Assembly: GCA_016722565.1 (NCBI GenBank)
Contig: JADKIU010000001.1
Span: 1 to 64,000, forward strand
Direction of reading: 5' to 3'
Source of the DNA: Bacteroidota bacterium
GTDB taxonomy: Bacteria > Bacteroidota > Bacteroidia > 2-12-FULL-35-15
DNA: 64,000 bases
The notes beneath the pieces are model-generated. The model worked only from the letters and a program-made list of their open reading frames with translations, had not been told where the DNA came from and ran no database searches. The position numbers and the translations under genes are program-made. Shown one piece after another: positions 53,479 to 61,707 of the stretch; the first letter of the stretch is position 1, and every line of letters begins with the position of its first letter.

Positions 53479-53522
53479 TTCACGAAGATAATTTATTTTT
53501 CAGACGGAGATAAAAAGAAAAA

Positions 53523-56033
53523 TTACATGCCCATGTCTCCACCACCACCTTCAAATCCACCGTTGTTTTGTCTGTCGGGGCGCGACTTTCTGGTTTCGGA
53601 CATTTTACCAAAACGGTAACTAAATGTAAGCGTTGCCACACGTGATTCTCGTTTACGATTCATTTCCTGATAGAAAGCAGGATCATTGGCTCCGATAATC
53701 TGCATTTTACGCGCATCGGTTAAATCAGTAATATTCAAACTCAAAGTTGCATTTTTAAAAAGTTCTTTTTTCAATCCTAAATCCATCGAAAAAATAGATT
53801 TCACTTCCCCTTGCAATGTAGCTGTTGGGCCATTGTAATTTGCAGTAAATTGGATATCCATATTCTTCCAAACACGCATATTTGACAAGAATTTGATAAT
53901 GTAACTAAGATTCTCATTTTGTAAATCAGCTTGTGCTCCACCATCAATTTTTGTTTGAAAACCATTCGCACTAAACGTAACATTCCACCATTTAGTAATA
54001 TCCGATTTAATAATCACTTCCAAACCGTAGGATTGTGATTTATCTAAGTTGATAAAGGTAATTTCTGAAATGGTGCTGTCTGAAATGGTTTTATAGCGTT
54101 GAATTACACCATCGGTTTGACGAAAATATGCAGTTGTGGTAAGCACTCCTTTTGGAAAATATTTCATGTAACTCAACTCATACGAGTTTATGTATTCCGG
54201 TTTTAAATACGGATTTCCATAACGAACATTGTAGGGATCGGAATTGTCTTTAAACGGATTTAAATTTCTGACGTTAGGTCTGTTTATTCTTCTGCTATAG
54301 CTGATTTGTAGCTCTTGTTCTTTCTTTAATTTTTGTGAAAGGTGTAAAGAAGGAAATAAATTAAAATAATTATTTACAAATTTTTCTTCGGTCGTTAATA
54401 ATTTAGAACTGGTATTCGCCTGCTCTGCGCGCAATCCAATTTGGTAACCGAAATTTTTAATTGCACCTGAGAATGTGGAATAAGCAGCATAAATATCTTC
54501 TGTATACAAGAAATTATTACTCAAATTTGTATCCAACGTAAATTCGGATAAAGTATAATCAAACAAATTAGACGTAAAATCACTCCCAATATTTCTCAAT
54601 GTTGATTTAGCGCCCAGCTCCCATTTCATTTGATTCTTGAGCGGTTGAACATAATCTGCTTGCGCTGAAAGAATCGTGTTTGATGAAATTGTTTTTGTTT
54701 CCTGTTTAAATGGAGTTGTATTCTTCGGCTCATACTTCAAGGTATAATTCCGTTCCAAATAATTTTCGTTTCTTTTTCCTGCAGCATCCGAATAGGTTAC
54801 ATCAACAATAAACTCCTGCTTCGGTTTTGCAAACGTTTTACGATAATTCAAATTGTAATCCGTATTGGTAGGAATGTCACCGGTAACAATATCCCTGCTA
54901 TAACTTGCCGATGTGATATCGTTGTTGTCCGCCTCAAAATAATTTACCGTTTCGTTGCTCGCTTCATCACCTAAATTGTATAATACAGAAACACCTATTG
55001 TATTTTTATCATTTAAGTAAAAATCAACTCCAGCTTTTATATTATGTGAGATGTTCTTATTGAGAGATGTAGAGTTCTGACGAAGAAAAAAGGTGGTGTC
55101 TGTTAAAAAGTTTTGACGTAAGGTGGAGCCACTGCCTGTTCTGTTATTGGAACGAAATCCATAATTCGCATACACATTCACCTTTGAGTTTCGATAACTC
55201 AAGGTTGCAGCAGCATTGTATTTGTCGCCCGTTCCGGCACCAACTGTAACGGAACCATTAAATCCATTCAATTTATTCTTCTTTGTAATGATGTTGATGA
55301 TTCCGGACATTCCATCGGGGTCGTATTTTGCAGAAGGGTTGGTAATCAATTCAATACTTTCAATACTGCTTGCAGGAATTTGTTGTAAGATGGCCGCACG
55401 ACTGGAACCGGTGATTCCGGAAGGTTTTCCATCAATTAAAACGGTCACATTTCCACTCCCTCGCATACTGATGTTTCCATCAATGTCCACAGACACACTG
55501 GGAATACTTTGCAAAACGTCAGAAGCGGAGCCGCCTTCACTAACAATGCTTTTTTCTACATTAAATACTTTTCTGTCGATTCCCAATTGAAGTGTACTCT
55601 TTTCAGTACTTACTTCCACTTCACCCAATTGTTCCGTATTACTTTTTAATTTGATTTCACCGAGATTTACTTCCGTTTGTTTGGGGCGAATTGCAATGGA
55701 ATCGATTACCAGTTGTTTGTAACCAATAAAATTAATTTTCATGAAATAGCGTCCGAATGGAACCTCCGAAAGTTGAAAATCACCTTTTGAGCCGGCAATC
55801 ACACCTGTTACCAAGGATGAATCTTTCAGTTTATAAAGGGCAATGGTCGCAAATTCAACCGGTGCTTTGGTTTTATTGTCTGCTACGCTGCCTTTGATTT
55901 TTCCAATAGCCGGAGGGGTTGATCCATCAGCATTTGGCCGGTTTTGAGCAGTAACAAATCCAGAAATGAAAATCAGGTAACTGATAAAGAGTAGTTTTTT
56001 AATATACACTGGGGACACAATTGTTTCGTTCAC
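53523..56033 (-). CDS. Outer-membrane beta-barrel receptor (TonB-dependent-like, OMP_b-brl_3)
   Basis: 836 residues. After a signal peptide (ISYLIFISGFVTA) come a carboxypeptidase-regulatory-like domain (GKIKGSVADNKTKAPVEFATI), a plug domain (DVLQSIPSVSVDIDGNISMRGSGNVTVLIDGKP ... IPASSIESIELITNPSAKYDPDGMSGIINI) and a large barrel ending VATLTFSYRFGKM. The tail after the last strand is Arg/Asn/Gly-rich. No SusD partner or TonB gene is adjacent, so the substrate is open. The family includes peptide and siderophore receptors. Confidence 0.88.
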   Translation of the reverse strand: MNETIVSPVYIKKLLFISYLIFISGFVTAQNRPNADGSTPPAIGKIKGSVADNKTKAPVEFATIALYKLKDSSLVTGVIAGSKGDFQLSEVPFGRYFMKINFIGYKQLVIDSIAIRPKQTEVNLGEIKLKSNTEQLGEVEVSTEKSTLQLGIDRKVFNVEKSIVSEGGSASDVLQSIPSVSVDIDGNISMRGSGNVTVLIDGKPSGITGSSRAAILQQIPASSIESIELITNPSAKYDPDGMSGIINIITKKNKLNGFNGSVTVGAGTGDKYNAAATLSYRNSKVNVYANYGFRSNNRTGSGSTLRQNFLTDTTFFLRQNSTSLNKNISHNIKAGVDFYLNDKNTIGVSVLYNLGDEASNETVNYFEADNNDITSASYSRDIVTGDIPTNTDYNLNYRKTFAKPKQEFIVDVTYSDAAGKRNENYLERNYTLKYEPKNTTPFKQETKTISSNTILSAQADYVQPLKNQMKWELGAKSTLRNIGSDFTSNLFDYTLSEFTLDTNLSNNFLYTEDIYAAYSTFSGAIKNFGYQIGLRAEQANTSSKLLTTEEKFVNNYFNLFPSLHLSQKLKKEQELQISYSRRINRPNVRNLNPFKDNSDPYNVRYGNPYLKPEYINSYELSYMKYFPKGVLTTTAYFRQTDGVIQRYKTISDSTISEITFINLDKSQSYGLEVIIKSDITKWWNVTFSANGFQTKIDGGAQADLQNENLSYIIKFLSNMRVWKNMDIQFTANYNGPTATLQGEVKSIFSMDLGLKKELFKNATLSLNITDLTDARKMQIIGANDPAFYQEMNRKRESRVATLTFSYRFGKMSETRKSRPDRQNNGGFEGGGGDMGM

Positions 56034-56182
56034 TAAAATACGAATTTTAGTTTTTGCAAAATTGTGTTTTCGACTAGCTACTGTTAAAAAGGTTTAAATT
56101 TCGACACTAAACGCCAAGATTAATCGCTTTTTGGCTAAGATTCTAGAATTAAAGCGATTTTTTGAATTAATGGAATCTCGGA

Positions 56183-56263
56183 TTTTTGCCACAGATGCAA
56201 AGATTTTTTAATTTTTTGAATATAATCAGATTAAGACTTTTGCCACAGATGCACAGATTTATT
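56183..56263. repeat. Two direct copies of TTTTGCCACAGATGCA-type repeat
   Basis: TTTTTGCCACAGATGCAAAG (from 56183) and TTTTGCCACAGATGCACAGA (from 56238) lie in the gene-free stretch 56034-56285 downstream of the GxxExxY gene. Inverted copies (ATCTGTGCATCTGTGGCA) lie upstream of that gene at 56777-56805 and 56956-56984, bracketing it. Confidence 0.7.
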
Positions 56264-56285
56264 TTCGGTTTTTGAATTGATCAGA

Positions 56286-56696
56286 TTATAAAACATAACG
56301 TTTAAATTTTAAAGAGGCTTCGCCAAAATTAATTAACAGTCCGACTTTGCTTTTTGATATTGCTAGATAGTTAATTATTTGAGCTTGTTGATCAGGGGAA
56401 ATTCCATTTTGAGCTTTTATTTCTACGATTATATTATTAATCACAAAATCTGCAACAAAATAATGAGGAAGTATAATCCCTTTGTATTCGATTTCATACT
56501 TCTTTTCACGTTCAAAATTTATTTGATTTAATTTTAGTTCATGTTCAAGAGCATCTTTGTATGCTACCTCAAGCAAGCCTTTTCCCAAACCGCGATGTAC
56601 CTCCATGCATAAACCAATAATTTCAAACGTTTCTTCTTTCATCGGGAAATTATCTTTTGTATTGTAAATAATTTCCGGTTCTTCCCAAATAATCAT
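56286..56696 (-). CDS. GxxExxY protein (PDDEXK_3 nuclease-like)
   Basis: 136 residues. The name-giving motif GLLEVAY follows EIIGLCMEVHRGLGK, and the PD-(D/E)xK-like core is D in FVADFVINN and ExK in IVEIKAQNG, then Q in PDQQAQIINYLAIS. These features fit the PDDEXK_3 superfamily; activity is undemonstrated. An internal ATG at 56642 is possible, but I recall homologues having a similar N-terminal stretch before FPxKEETF. The gene is flanked by inverted copies of a GCCACAGATGCACAGA repeat, suggesting it moves as a unit. Confidence 0.8.
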   Translation of the reverse strand: MIIWEEPEIIYNTKDNFPMKEETFEIIGLCMEVHRGLGKGLLEVAYKDALEHELKLNQINFEREKKYEIEYKGIILPHYFVADFVINNIIVEIKAQNGISPDQQAQIINYLAISKSKVGLLINFGEASLKFKRYVL

Positions 56697-56723
56697 CCTT
56701 TTTAAATTTAAATTACGTCTCTC

Positions 56724-57080
56724 AATCTATATAATAGCCTTGGCTATTATTAAAATCCTTCTTTTTCCTTTAAACGAATAATCTGTGCATCTGTGGCAAT
56801 AAAAACACTACTACTAAATCGCGCAGATAAACAACTTATTATCGCGTTTATTAAAGATATTAAACAACGAGTTAAAGTTGACACTCGCAATAATGTAGTT
56901 GAAATCCATATAATAGCCTTGGCTATTATTAAAATCCTTCTTTTTCCTTTAAACGAATAATCTGTGCATCTGTGGCAATAAAAACACTACTACTAAATCG
57001 CGCAGATAAACAACTTATTATCGCGTTTATTAAAGATATTAAACAACGAGTTAAAGTTGACACTCGCAATAATGTAGTTG
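56724..57080. repeat. 179-bp tandem duplication including the 3' end of hom
   Basis: 56724-56901 and 56903-57080 are identical apart from one or two bases. The unit holds the palindrome ATAATAGCC-TT-GGCTATTAT, one ATCTGTGCATCTGTGGCA repeat, and the last ~29 codons of hom. The copy next to the GxxExxY gene (56814-56901) is therefore a dead hom fragment. The high identity suggests a recent event. Confidence 0.9.
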
Positions 57081-58198
57081 GTATGTGCCGATTTGTATTC
57101 TTCCTCAATAGATAGTATTTCCAAGTCTTTCAACTCTTTTCTATTTTGAAAACGGATATATAGTTTAATTGGAAAATCAAATTCCATTTGTTTGATTCCG
57201 TCTTCAATTTTATTGTTGCCATCTAAGGCTTTTTTCAGCTTTTTGTAAGCATACTTATAATCGTATGTTAATGCCGAAATATCGGATAACACAGCACTTC
57301 CGGTTGGGTGACTTCCGGCACCTTTCCCAACAAATGTTTGTTTACATGAAAATGCGCCTTCCACCTCAACAGCATTGTACTCATACAATACATTGTACAA
57401 TTCACTTTCTCTGTCTACAAAATGTGGCAATGAATACGCTCTGAATTTATCTCCTACTTTTTGAGATACACCCAACATTTTAATACGCAAACCTCTTTGT
57501 TTAGCGTATAAAATATCATCATAACTCACATTCTGAATTCCGGTATTAAAGATATCATCCGGTTTTAAAACAATCCCGAAGGCGTGCACAGTTAATAATA
57601 ATGTTTTGAATTTGGTATCAAATCCCGCAACATCTAACCATGGGTCGCTTTCCGCAAAACCATTTACCTGAGCATCTTTCAACACCTCCGCGTAATCTTT
57701 ATTCTCCAACTCCATACGCGTAAGAATATAGTTACATGTACCGTTTAAGATTCCTTTCACGCTGCTCAAAAGCTCATTGTCGTAGTACTCTTCCAGATTC
57801 CGGATAATTGGAATGCTTCCGCCTGCAGATCCTTCATAAATTAAAGCAACATTGTTTTTCTCTTGCAGTTGATACAGTTCTTTGAAATTTTCTGCCAACA
57901 TTTTTTTATTGGCCGTTACCACACTTACACCGTTGTTCATCGCATCTTTCACAATCGCGAATGCTTCGTCTGCATTGTCAATCAGCTCTACAATCACATT
58001 TAAATTATTTCTTTTTAAAATTTCTTCGCGATCATACGTAAAAAAAGCAGCATCAATCTTTCGCTTTTTGTTTTTGTCTTTCACACAAATCTTTTCGATG
58101 GTTGCTTTTAATCCTTGCGAATGATTTAATACATCGTACAATCCTTGTCCAACACAGCCAAAGCCAAATAATCCAATTGTAATATTCTTGTTTCCCAT
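56993..58198 (-). CDS. hom: Homoserine dehydrogenase
   Basis: Reduces aspartate semialdehyde to homoserine for Thr and Met synthesis. 401 residues: NAD(P)-binding GLFGFGCVGQGLYDVL, VVTANKKMLAEN, the catalytic segment YEGSAGGSIPIIRNL...LNGTCNYILTRM and AESDPWLDVAGFDTKFK with the catalytic Asp/Lys. No aspartokinase domain and no canonical ACT motif; the C-terminus is short. It lies 99 bp downstream of cysH on the same strand, so sulfide from the operon and homoserine could both feed methionine synthesis. Its 3' end has been tandemly duplicated. Confidence 0.93.
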   Translation of the reverse strand: MGNKNITIGLFGFGCVGQGLYDVLNHSQGLKATIEKICVKDKNKKRKIDAAFFTYDREEILKRNNLNVIVELIDNADEAFAIVKDAMNNGVSVVTANKKMLAENFKELYQLQEKNNVALIYEGSAGGSIPIIRNLEEYYDNELLSSVKGILNGTCNYILTRMELENKDYAEVLKDAQVNGFAESDPWLDVAGFDTKFKTLLLTVHAFGIVLKPDDIFNTGIQNVSYDDILYAKQRGLRIKMLGVSQKVGDKFRAYSLPHFVDRESELYNVLYEYNAVEVEGAFSCKQTFVGKGAGSHPTGSAVLSDISALTYDYKYAYKKLKKALDGNNKIEDGIKQMEFDFPIKLYIRFQNRKELKDLEILSIEEEYKSAHTNYIIASVNFNSLFNIFNKRDNKLFICAI

Positions 58199-58297
58199 AA
58201 TTTTAATCCGTTCTATTTTAATTTTTCGTTGCGAAAATACCTCACGACTTGTTGCTACTCAATCTAAATTAATCTGTTTCTTAGTAATTGATTCGTT

Positions 58298-58945
58298 TTA
58301 CAGATGCAGTCCGCATTCCGTTTTCGACTTATTCACCCATCTGCCGCTTCTTCCTTTACCGGCTACCGTACAATGAAAACAACCCACAGAGCTATATCCT
58401 TGCGAAAGCAACGGGTGCTCCGGTAATTTGTGCTTAAGAATGTATTCTTTTGCAATGGCTTCATTTTGATCAATCAACGGAAAAAATTTAATGATGTCGT
58501 CTTTCTGTTCAAACACTTTTAAATTTTGTCGGTGTACATTTTGTGAGGCCATTAAACCGGAAACCCAAACCTCAAAATTTTCTTTTATTTTATCAATGGG
58601 TTCCACTTTATTAATCGAGCAACACAAGTCGGGATCAGAGTTCCACGTTTTATCTTGTTGTGTAAATTTATTCTTCCACTCTTCCGGTTTTACATCAATC
58701 AACTTCAAGTTCAACAGTGTTGTAAGAGCTTCTTTATATTCTATTGTTTCATTGAAATGATACGTGGTATCTAAAAAGTAAACCGTTTCTGCGGGACGTA
58801 CTTTATGAAACAGATGCAATAAAAAAGCAGCCGTGGTTCCAAACGAAGAAGTGAACAACACTTTACCAAAATCGTTGTATAGCTCTCGAATCCGCTCTTC
58901 CGGAGAAAGTAAAATGTACTTTTTATTTAATGCTTCGATGTCCAT
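58298..58945 (-). CDS. cysH: Phosphoadenylyl/adenylyl-sulfate reductase
   Basis: 215 residues. Thioredoxin-dependent reduction of (phospho)adenylyl sulfate to sulfite. PP-loop-like TSSFGTTAAFLLH, FLDTTYHFNET, and the CC...CxxC set DLCCSINKVEP and GCFHCTVAGKGRSGRW typical of the [4Fe-4S] APS-reductase type, with the catalytic Cys in the C-terminal ECGLH. The cluster suggests APS rather than PAPS as substrate. The start overlaps the preceding stop (TAATG), so it is coupled to the CysG-TauE fusion gene. No cysD/cysN is in the window. Confidence 0.93.
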   Translation of the reverse strand: MDIEALNKKYILLSPEERIRELYNDFGKVLFTSSFGTTAAFLLHLFHKVRPAETVYFLDTTYHFNETIEYKEALTTLLNLKLIDVKPEEWKNKFTQQDKTWNSDPDLCCSINKVEPIDKIKENFEVWVSGLMASQNVHRQNLKVFEQKDDIIKFFPLIDQNEAIAKEYILKHKLPEHPLLSQGYSSVGCFHCTVAGKGRSGRWVNKSKTECGLHL

Positions 58946-60447
58946 TAAAAGAATGAAAAGATTAGTGTTTTAAAGCTAACAATTATTACAAGCATTCCAA
59001 CCAAAATCAATCCCCATTTATTTGAAATTTTTGTAGACACATAAATAGAGATTGGTGCAGCAATCATGCTTCCGATAACCAAACCGAAGATAATTTGCCA
59101 ATGACTTAACCCGATAATTGAAATAAAAGTTACAGTACTAATCAGTGCAACAAAAAATTTAGCAACATGAGACGATCCAATTGCATATTTAAAATTTCTT
59201 CCACCAGCAATGAGAGTTGTAGTAACAATCGGGCCCCACCCTCCTCCTCCTACAGAGTCTAAGAAGCCCCCAATCAAAGCAACCGGCTTAATACGTTTTA
59301 TTTTCTTTCGTGTTTTAATATGTAAATTCAGTGCCTTACGCACAATAAGTACTCCTAAAACCAATGTATAAATAGATACGAATGGTTTAACATAACTGAT
59401 ATTGTCTTTACTGATATACGAAATGGCGAATGCACCAGCAATAGCACCCAATGCTCCAGGGATTAACAATGTTCTAAATAATTTATTGTTTACATTTTTG
59501 TATCTCATATACACTAATGAGGATGTTCCGGTTGAAAAAACTTCAGATGCATGCATACTTGCACTAGCCACAGCTGGCGTAATTGCGGGAATGCCAAGGC
59601 TTAATAAAAAAGTAGTGACACTAACTCCATAAGCCATTCCTAATGCTCCATCAATCATTTGAGCAACAAATCCTCCTAAGATATAAAGTAGAATAGAGGA
59701 GTCGACACTGGAAGCGACATCCGAAAAGTAAGTGCCAATAGTGGTTAACGGGACAAGGGTAAAAAACAAATGGCCAACAAGCATTAAGGCAATGACCGAT
59801 AGCGCATACAGCGTAACGAACAAAATGCGTTTATTAAACTGTTTTTTTTGAACATCTTTTTGATCAATTAAAATTGCAGTGGCTTCATTGAGTTGCTTTA
59901 CTTTATGCGCAAAATCGCCTTTTAACTGATTCCGAAATTTATTGAGGTTATCAATGCTTTGTTGTGTTTCATCCGGAAGTGCTTCATTAAAAACTTCTTT
60001 CAATCGTTTGGCCAGTGTTGGTGACTTTCCATTGGTAGAAATAGCAATTTTTAAATCGCCTTTTTGTACAATGGAGCCCAAGTAGAAATCACATAAATCA
60101 GGCGTATCTGCGACATTGATCAATAGTTTGCGCTTGGTTGCTTCTTCGCGAATCTGCACACTGATGGCTCTGTCGCCCGTAGCGGCTATCACTAAATCTT
60201 TTCCGTCCAAATCATTTACTTCAAAAGCGCGCTCGATTAAAATCAATTGAGTCGATTGTTCCTGAAATGCTTTTATTTCCGGAAGGATGGTTTTGGCCAC
60301 AAGGGTTACTTTGGCTTGCGGACTATTATTTAAAACAGCAGAAATTTTTTCCAAACCAATGGCACCGCCACCCACAATCAAAACATGTAGTTGTTCTAAT
60401 TTGAAGAAAACAGGAAATAAATGATTGGTGGATGCGTTTTTACTCAT
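58945..60447 (-). CDS. Precorrin-2 dehydrogenase (CysG N-terminal type) fused to a TauE/SafE membrane transporter
   Basis: 500 residues. Residues ~1-200 are a siroheme-synthase NAD(P) domain (PVFFKLEQLHVLIVGGGAIGLEKISAVL, DLVIAATGDRAISVQIR, KGDLKIAISTNGKSPTLAKRLKE). Residues ~205-500 form a TauE/SafE (TSUP, DUF81) transporter with about eight helices (GGFVAQMIDGALGMAYGVS, PAVASASMHASEVFSTG, GGFLDSVGGGGWGPIVT, ALISTVTFISI). The first part would oxidise precorrin-2 toward siroheme, the sulfite-reductase cofactor; the second may move sulfite, sulfate or a related anion. Both fit the surrounding sulfate-assimilation operon. Whether the fusion is processed is unknown. Confidence 0.88.
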   Translation of the reverse strand: MSKNASTNHLFPVFFKLEQLHVLIVGGGAIGLEKISAVLNNSPQAKVTLVAKTILPEIKAFQEQSTQLILIERAFEVNDLDGKDLVIAATGDRAISVQIREEATKRKLLINVADTPDLCDFYLGSIVQKGDLKIAISTNGKSPTLAKRLKEVFNEALPDETQQSIDNLNKFRNQLKGDFAHKVKQLNEATAILIDQKDVQKKQFNKRILFVTLYALSVIALMLVGHLFFTLVPLTTIGTYFSDVASSVDSSILLYILGGFVAQMIDGALGMAYGVSVTTFLLSLGIPAITPAVASASMHASEVFSTGTSSLVYMRYKNVNNKLFRTLLIPGALGAIAGAFAISYISKDNISYVKPFVSIYTLVLGVLIVRKALNLHIKTRKKIKRIKPVALIGGFLDSVGGGGWGPIVTTTLIAGGRNFKYAIGSSHVAKFFVALISTVTFISIIGLSHWQIIFGLVIGSMIAAPISIYVSTKISNKWGLILVGMLVIIVSFKTLIFSFF

Positions 60448-60580
60448 TGGATTACGAAAATAGTCTTTTTGTCAATTTCCTGTTGAAACAATGTTAATTT
60501 CTATTCAATTTTACACTTAACTATTGTTTAACTATTGTTTTAACACTTAATTTATTGTTTTTATACCATTTAAAAGTCTT

Positions 60581-60779
60581 TTAATTCATGTTTTTATTGG
60601 CTTTTTCCCTGAAATCAAAATTATGGTTAATGTTGATAACCAACACATTATTGCTCTCAAAAGCGTCTAATTGTGATTTTTGAATAAAATCTTTCATGTA
60701 CGAAATTGAAATATTGAGCAAATCATTGTGCTTGTATCCAATTCCGGAAGAAATTCAATTCTGATCACCCCTTTTACAT
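60581..60779 (-). pseudogene. C-terminal remnant of a DUF2490-like outer-membrane protein
   Basis: On the minus strand a frame starting after the cobA stop reads VKGVIRIEFLP. After a one-base shift it continues GIGYKHNDLLNISISYMKDF...DAFESNNVLVININHNFDF and stops at 60581. The last beta-strand pattern and final aromatic motif resemble the end of a DUF2490-type beta-barrel. No start and no upstream part remain. The rest of the gap 60448-60580 is AT-rich with the direct repeat TTAACTATTGTT twice (about 60519-60545) and no gene. Confidence 0.45.
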
Positions 60780-61556
60780 CTAGTTCAATAAATATTTCCA
60801 ATCCGTTAAACTTACGGGGAACGCCTCATGAAGTTTTACAACATCACCTATGACGATAATTGCCGGTGCTCCTATTTTTTCCTCTTTCGCTATTTCTACA
60901 ATCGTTTCGATGGTTCCTAAAGCGATGTTCTCACTTGGCAAAGACCCATTCTGAATCAATGCAATAGCCGTATCACTTTTCCCTTCTTTGATAAACACAT
61001 CCGCTATTTCTTTGAGTTTGCTTAAGCCCATTAAAATCACGACTGTTGCTGTCGACTTCGCAGCCAACTTTATATCCTCCGAAAGTTGTCCATTGCTCTT
61101 TGTACCGGTGATTACCCAAAAGCTTTCACTTGTTCCTCTGTTGGTCACAGGAATTCCCTGTAGTTCAGGAACAGCAATGGAGCTGGAGATTCCCGGGATT
61201 ACTGCTGTTTCAATGTTAAATAGTTTTGCATGTGCCAACTCTTCATATCCTCTTCCAAATACAAATGAGTCGCCTCCCTTTAATCGAACCACATGTCCAT
61301 GTGTAAAAGCTAAATCAATAATCAATGCATTGATTTGTTCTTGTGTGTAAGCATGATTGTTATTTCGTTTTCCAACAAATATTTTCAAGGTTCCAATAGG
61401 CGCATATTTTAATAATTCGGGGTTCACCAATGCATCGTATAATATTACATCAGCGGAGCCAATGGCTTCAACGCCTTTAACAGTAATTAAGTCAACATCT
61501 CCAGGACCTGCGCCTACCAATGTTAATTGTGGGATTTTATTGTTATGTGAGTTCAT
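60780..61556 (-). CDS. cobA: Uroporphyrinogen-III C-methyltransferase
   Basis: About 258 residues from the ATG at 61556 (MNSHNNKIPQ); a GTG at 61577 would add a Lys-rich stretch. Methylates uroporphyrinogen III twice with SAM to precorrin-2 for siroheme. Signatures are LVGAGPGDVDLITVKG, GDSFVFGRGYEE, PGISSSIAVPELQGIPVTNRG and a late TVVILMG. It supplies the substrate of the CysG-type domain downstream, whose product is the cofactor of the sulfite reductase upstream. Confidence 0.93.
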   Translation of the reverse strand: MNSHNNKIPQLTLVGAGPGDVDLITVKGVEAIGSADVILYDALVNPELLKYAPIGTLKIFVGKRNNNHAYTQEQINALIIDLAFTHGHVVRLKGGDSFVFGRGYEELAHAKLFNIETAVIPGISSSIAVPELQGIPVTNRGTSESFWVITGTKSNGQLSEDIKLAAKSTATVVILMGLSKLKEIADVFIKEGKSDTAIALIQNGSLPSENIALGTIETIVEIAKEEKIGAPAIIVIGDVVKLHEAFPVSLTDWKYLLN

Positions 61557-61707
61557 TTTCTTTTTGTTTTTTTTCACCCTCTAGCGTTTTTGCATTGGAG
61601 GATTTTGTGATTATTTGTCTGTTCTGAATTTGTCGTGTACTGATCTTAAAAAAGTTATCGTACCAACAACTCCCATGCTTTATATGATGTTTAAATTCTT
61701 TTTTCAT
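61543..61707 (-). CDS. Small 54-residue ORF between the sulfite reductase and cobA
   Basis: ATG at 61705-61707 overlaps the TGA of the sulfite-reductase gene as ATGA, and the frame ends inside the start of cobA (61543). The product begins MKKEFKHHIKHGSCWYDNFF and is basic, His-rich at the N-terminus and Lys/Glu-rich at the C-terminus, with no membrane helix. The tight coupling on both sides argues that it is translated; the biased composition is a reason for caution. No known family. Confidence 0.45.
   Translation of the reverse strand: MKKEFKHHIKHGSCWYDNFFKISTRQIQNRQIITKSSNAKTLEGEKKQKENELT

Noticed and set aside
60519..60545. TTAACTATTGTT direct repeats as an operator for the CysG-TauE gene
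   Set aside because: Only two copies in an AT-rich stretch with no promoter consensus attached; too weak to call.
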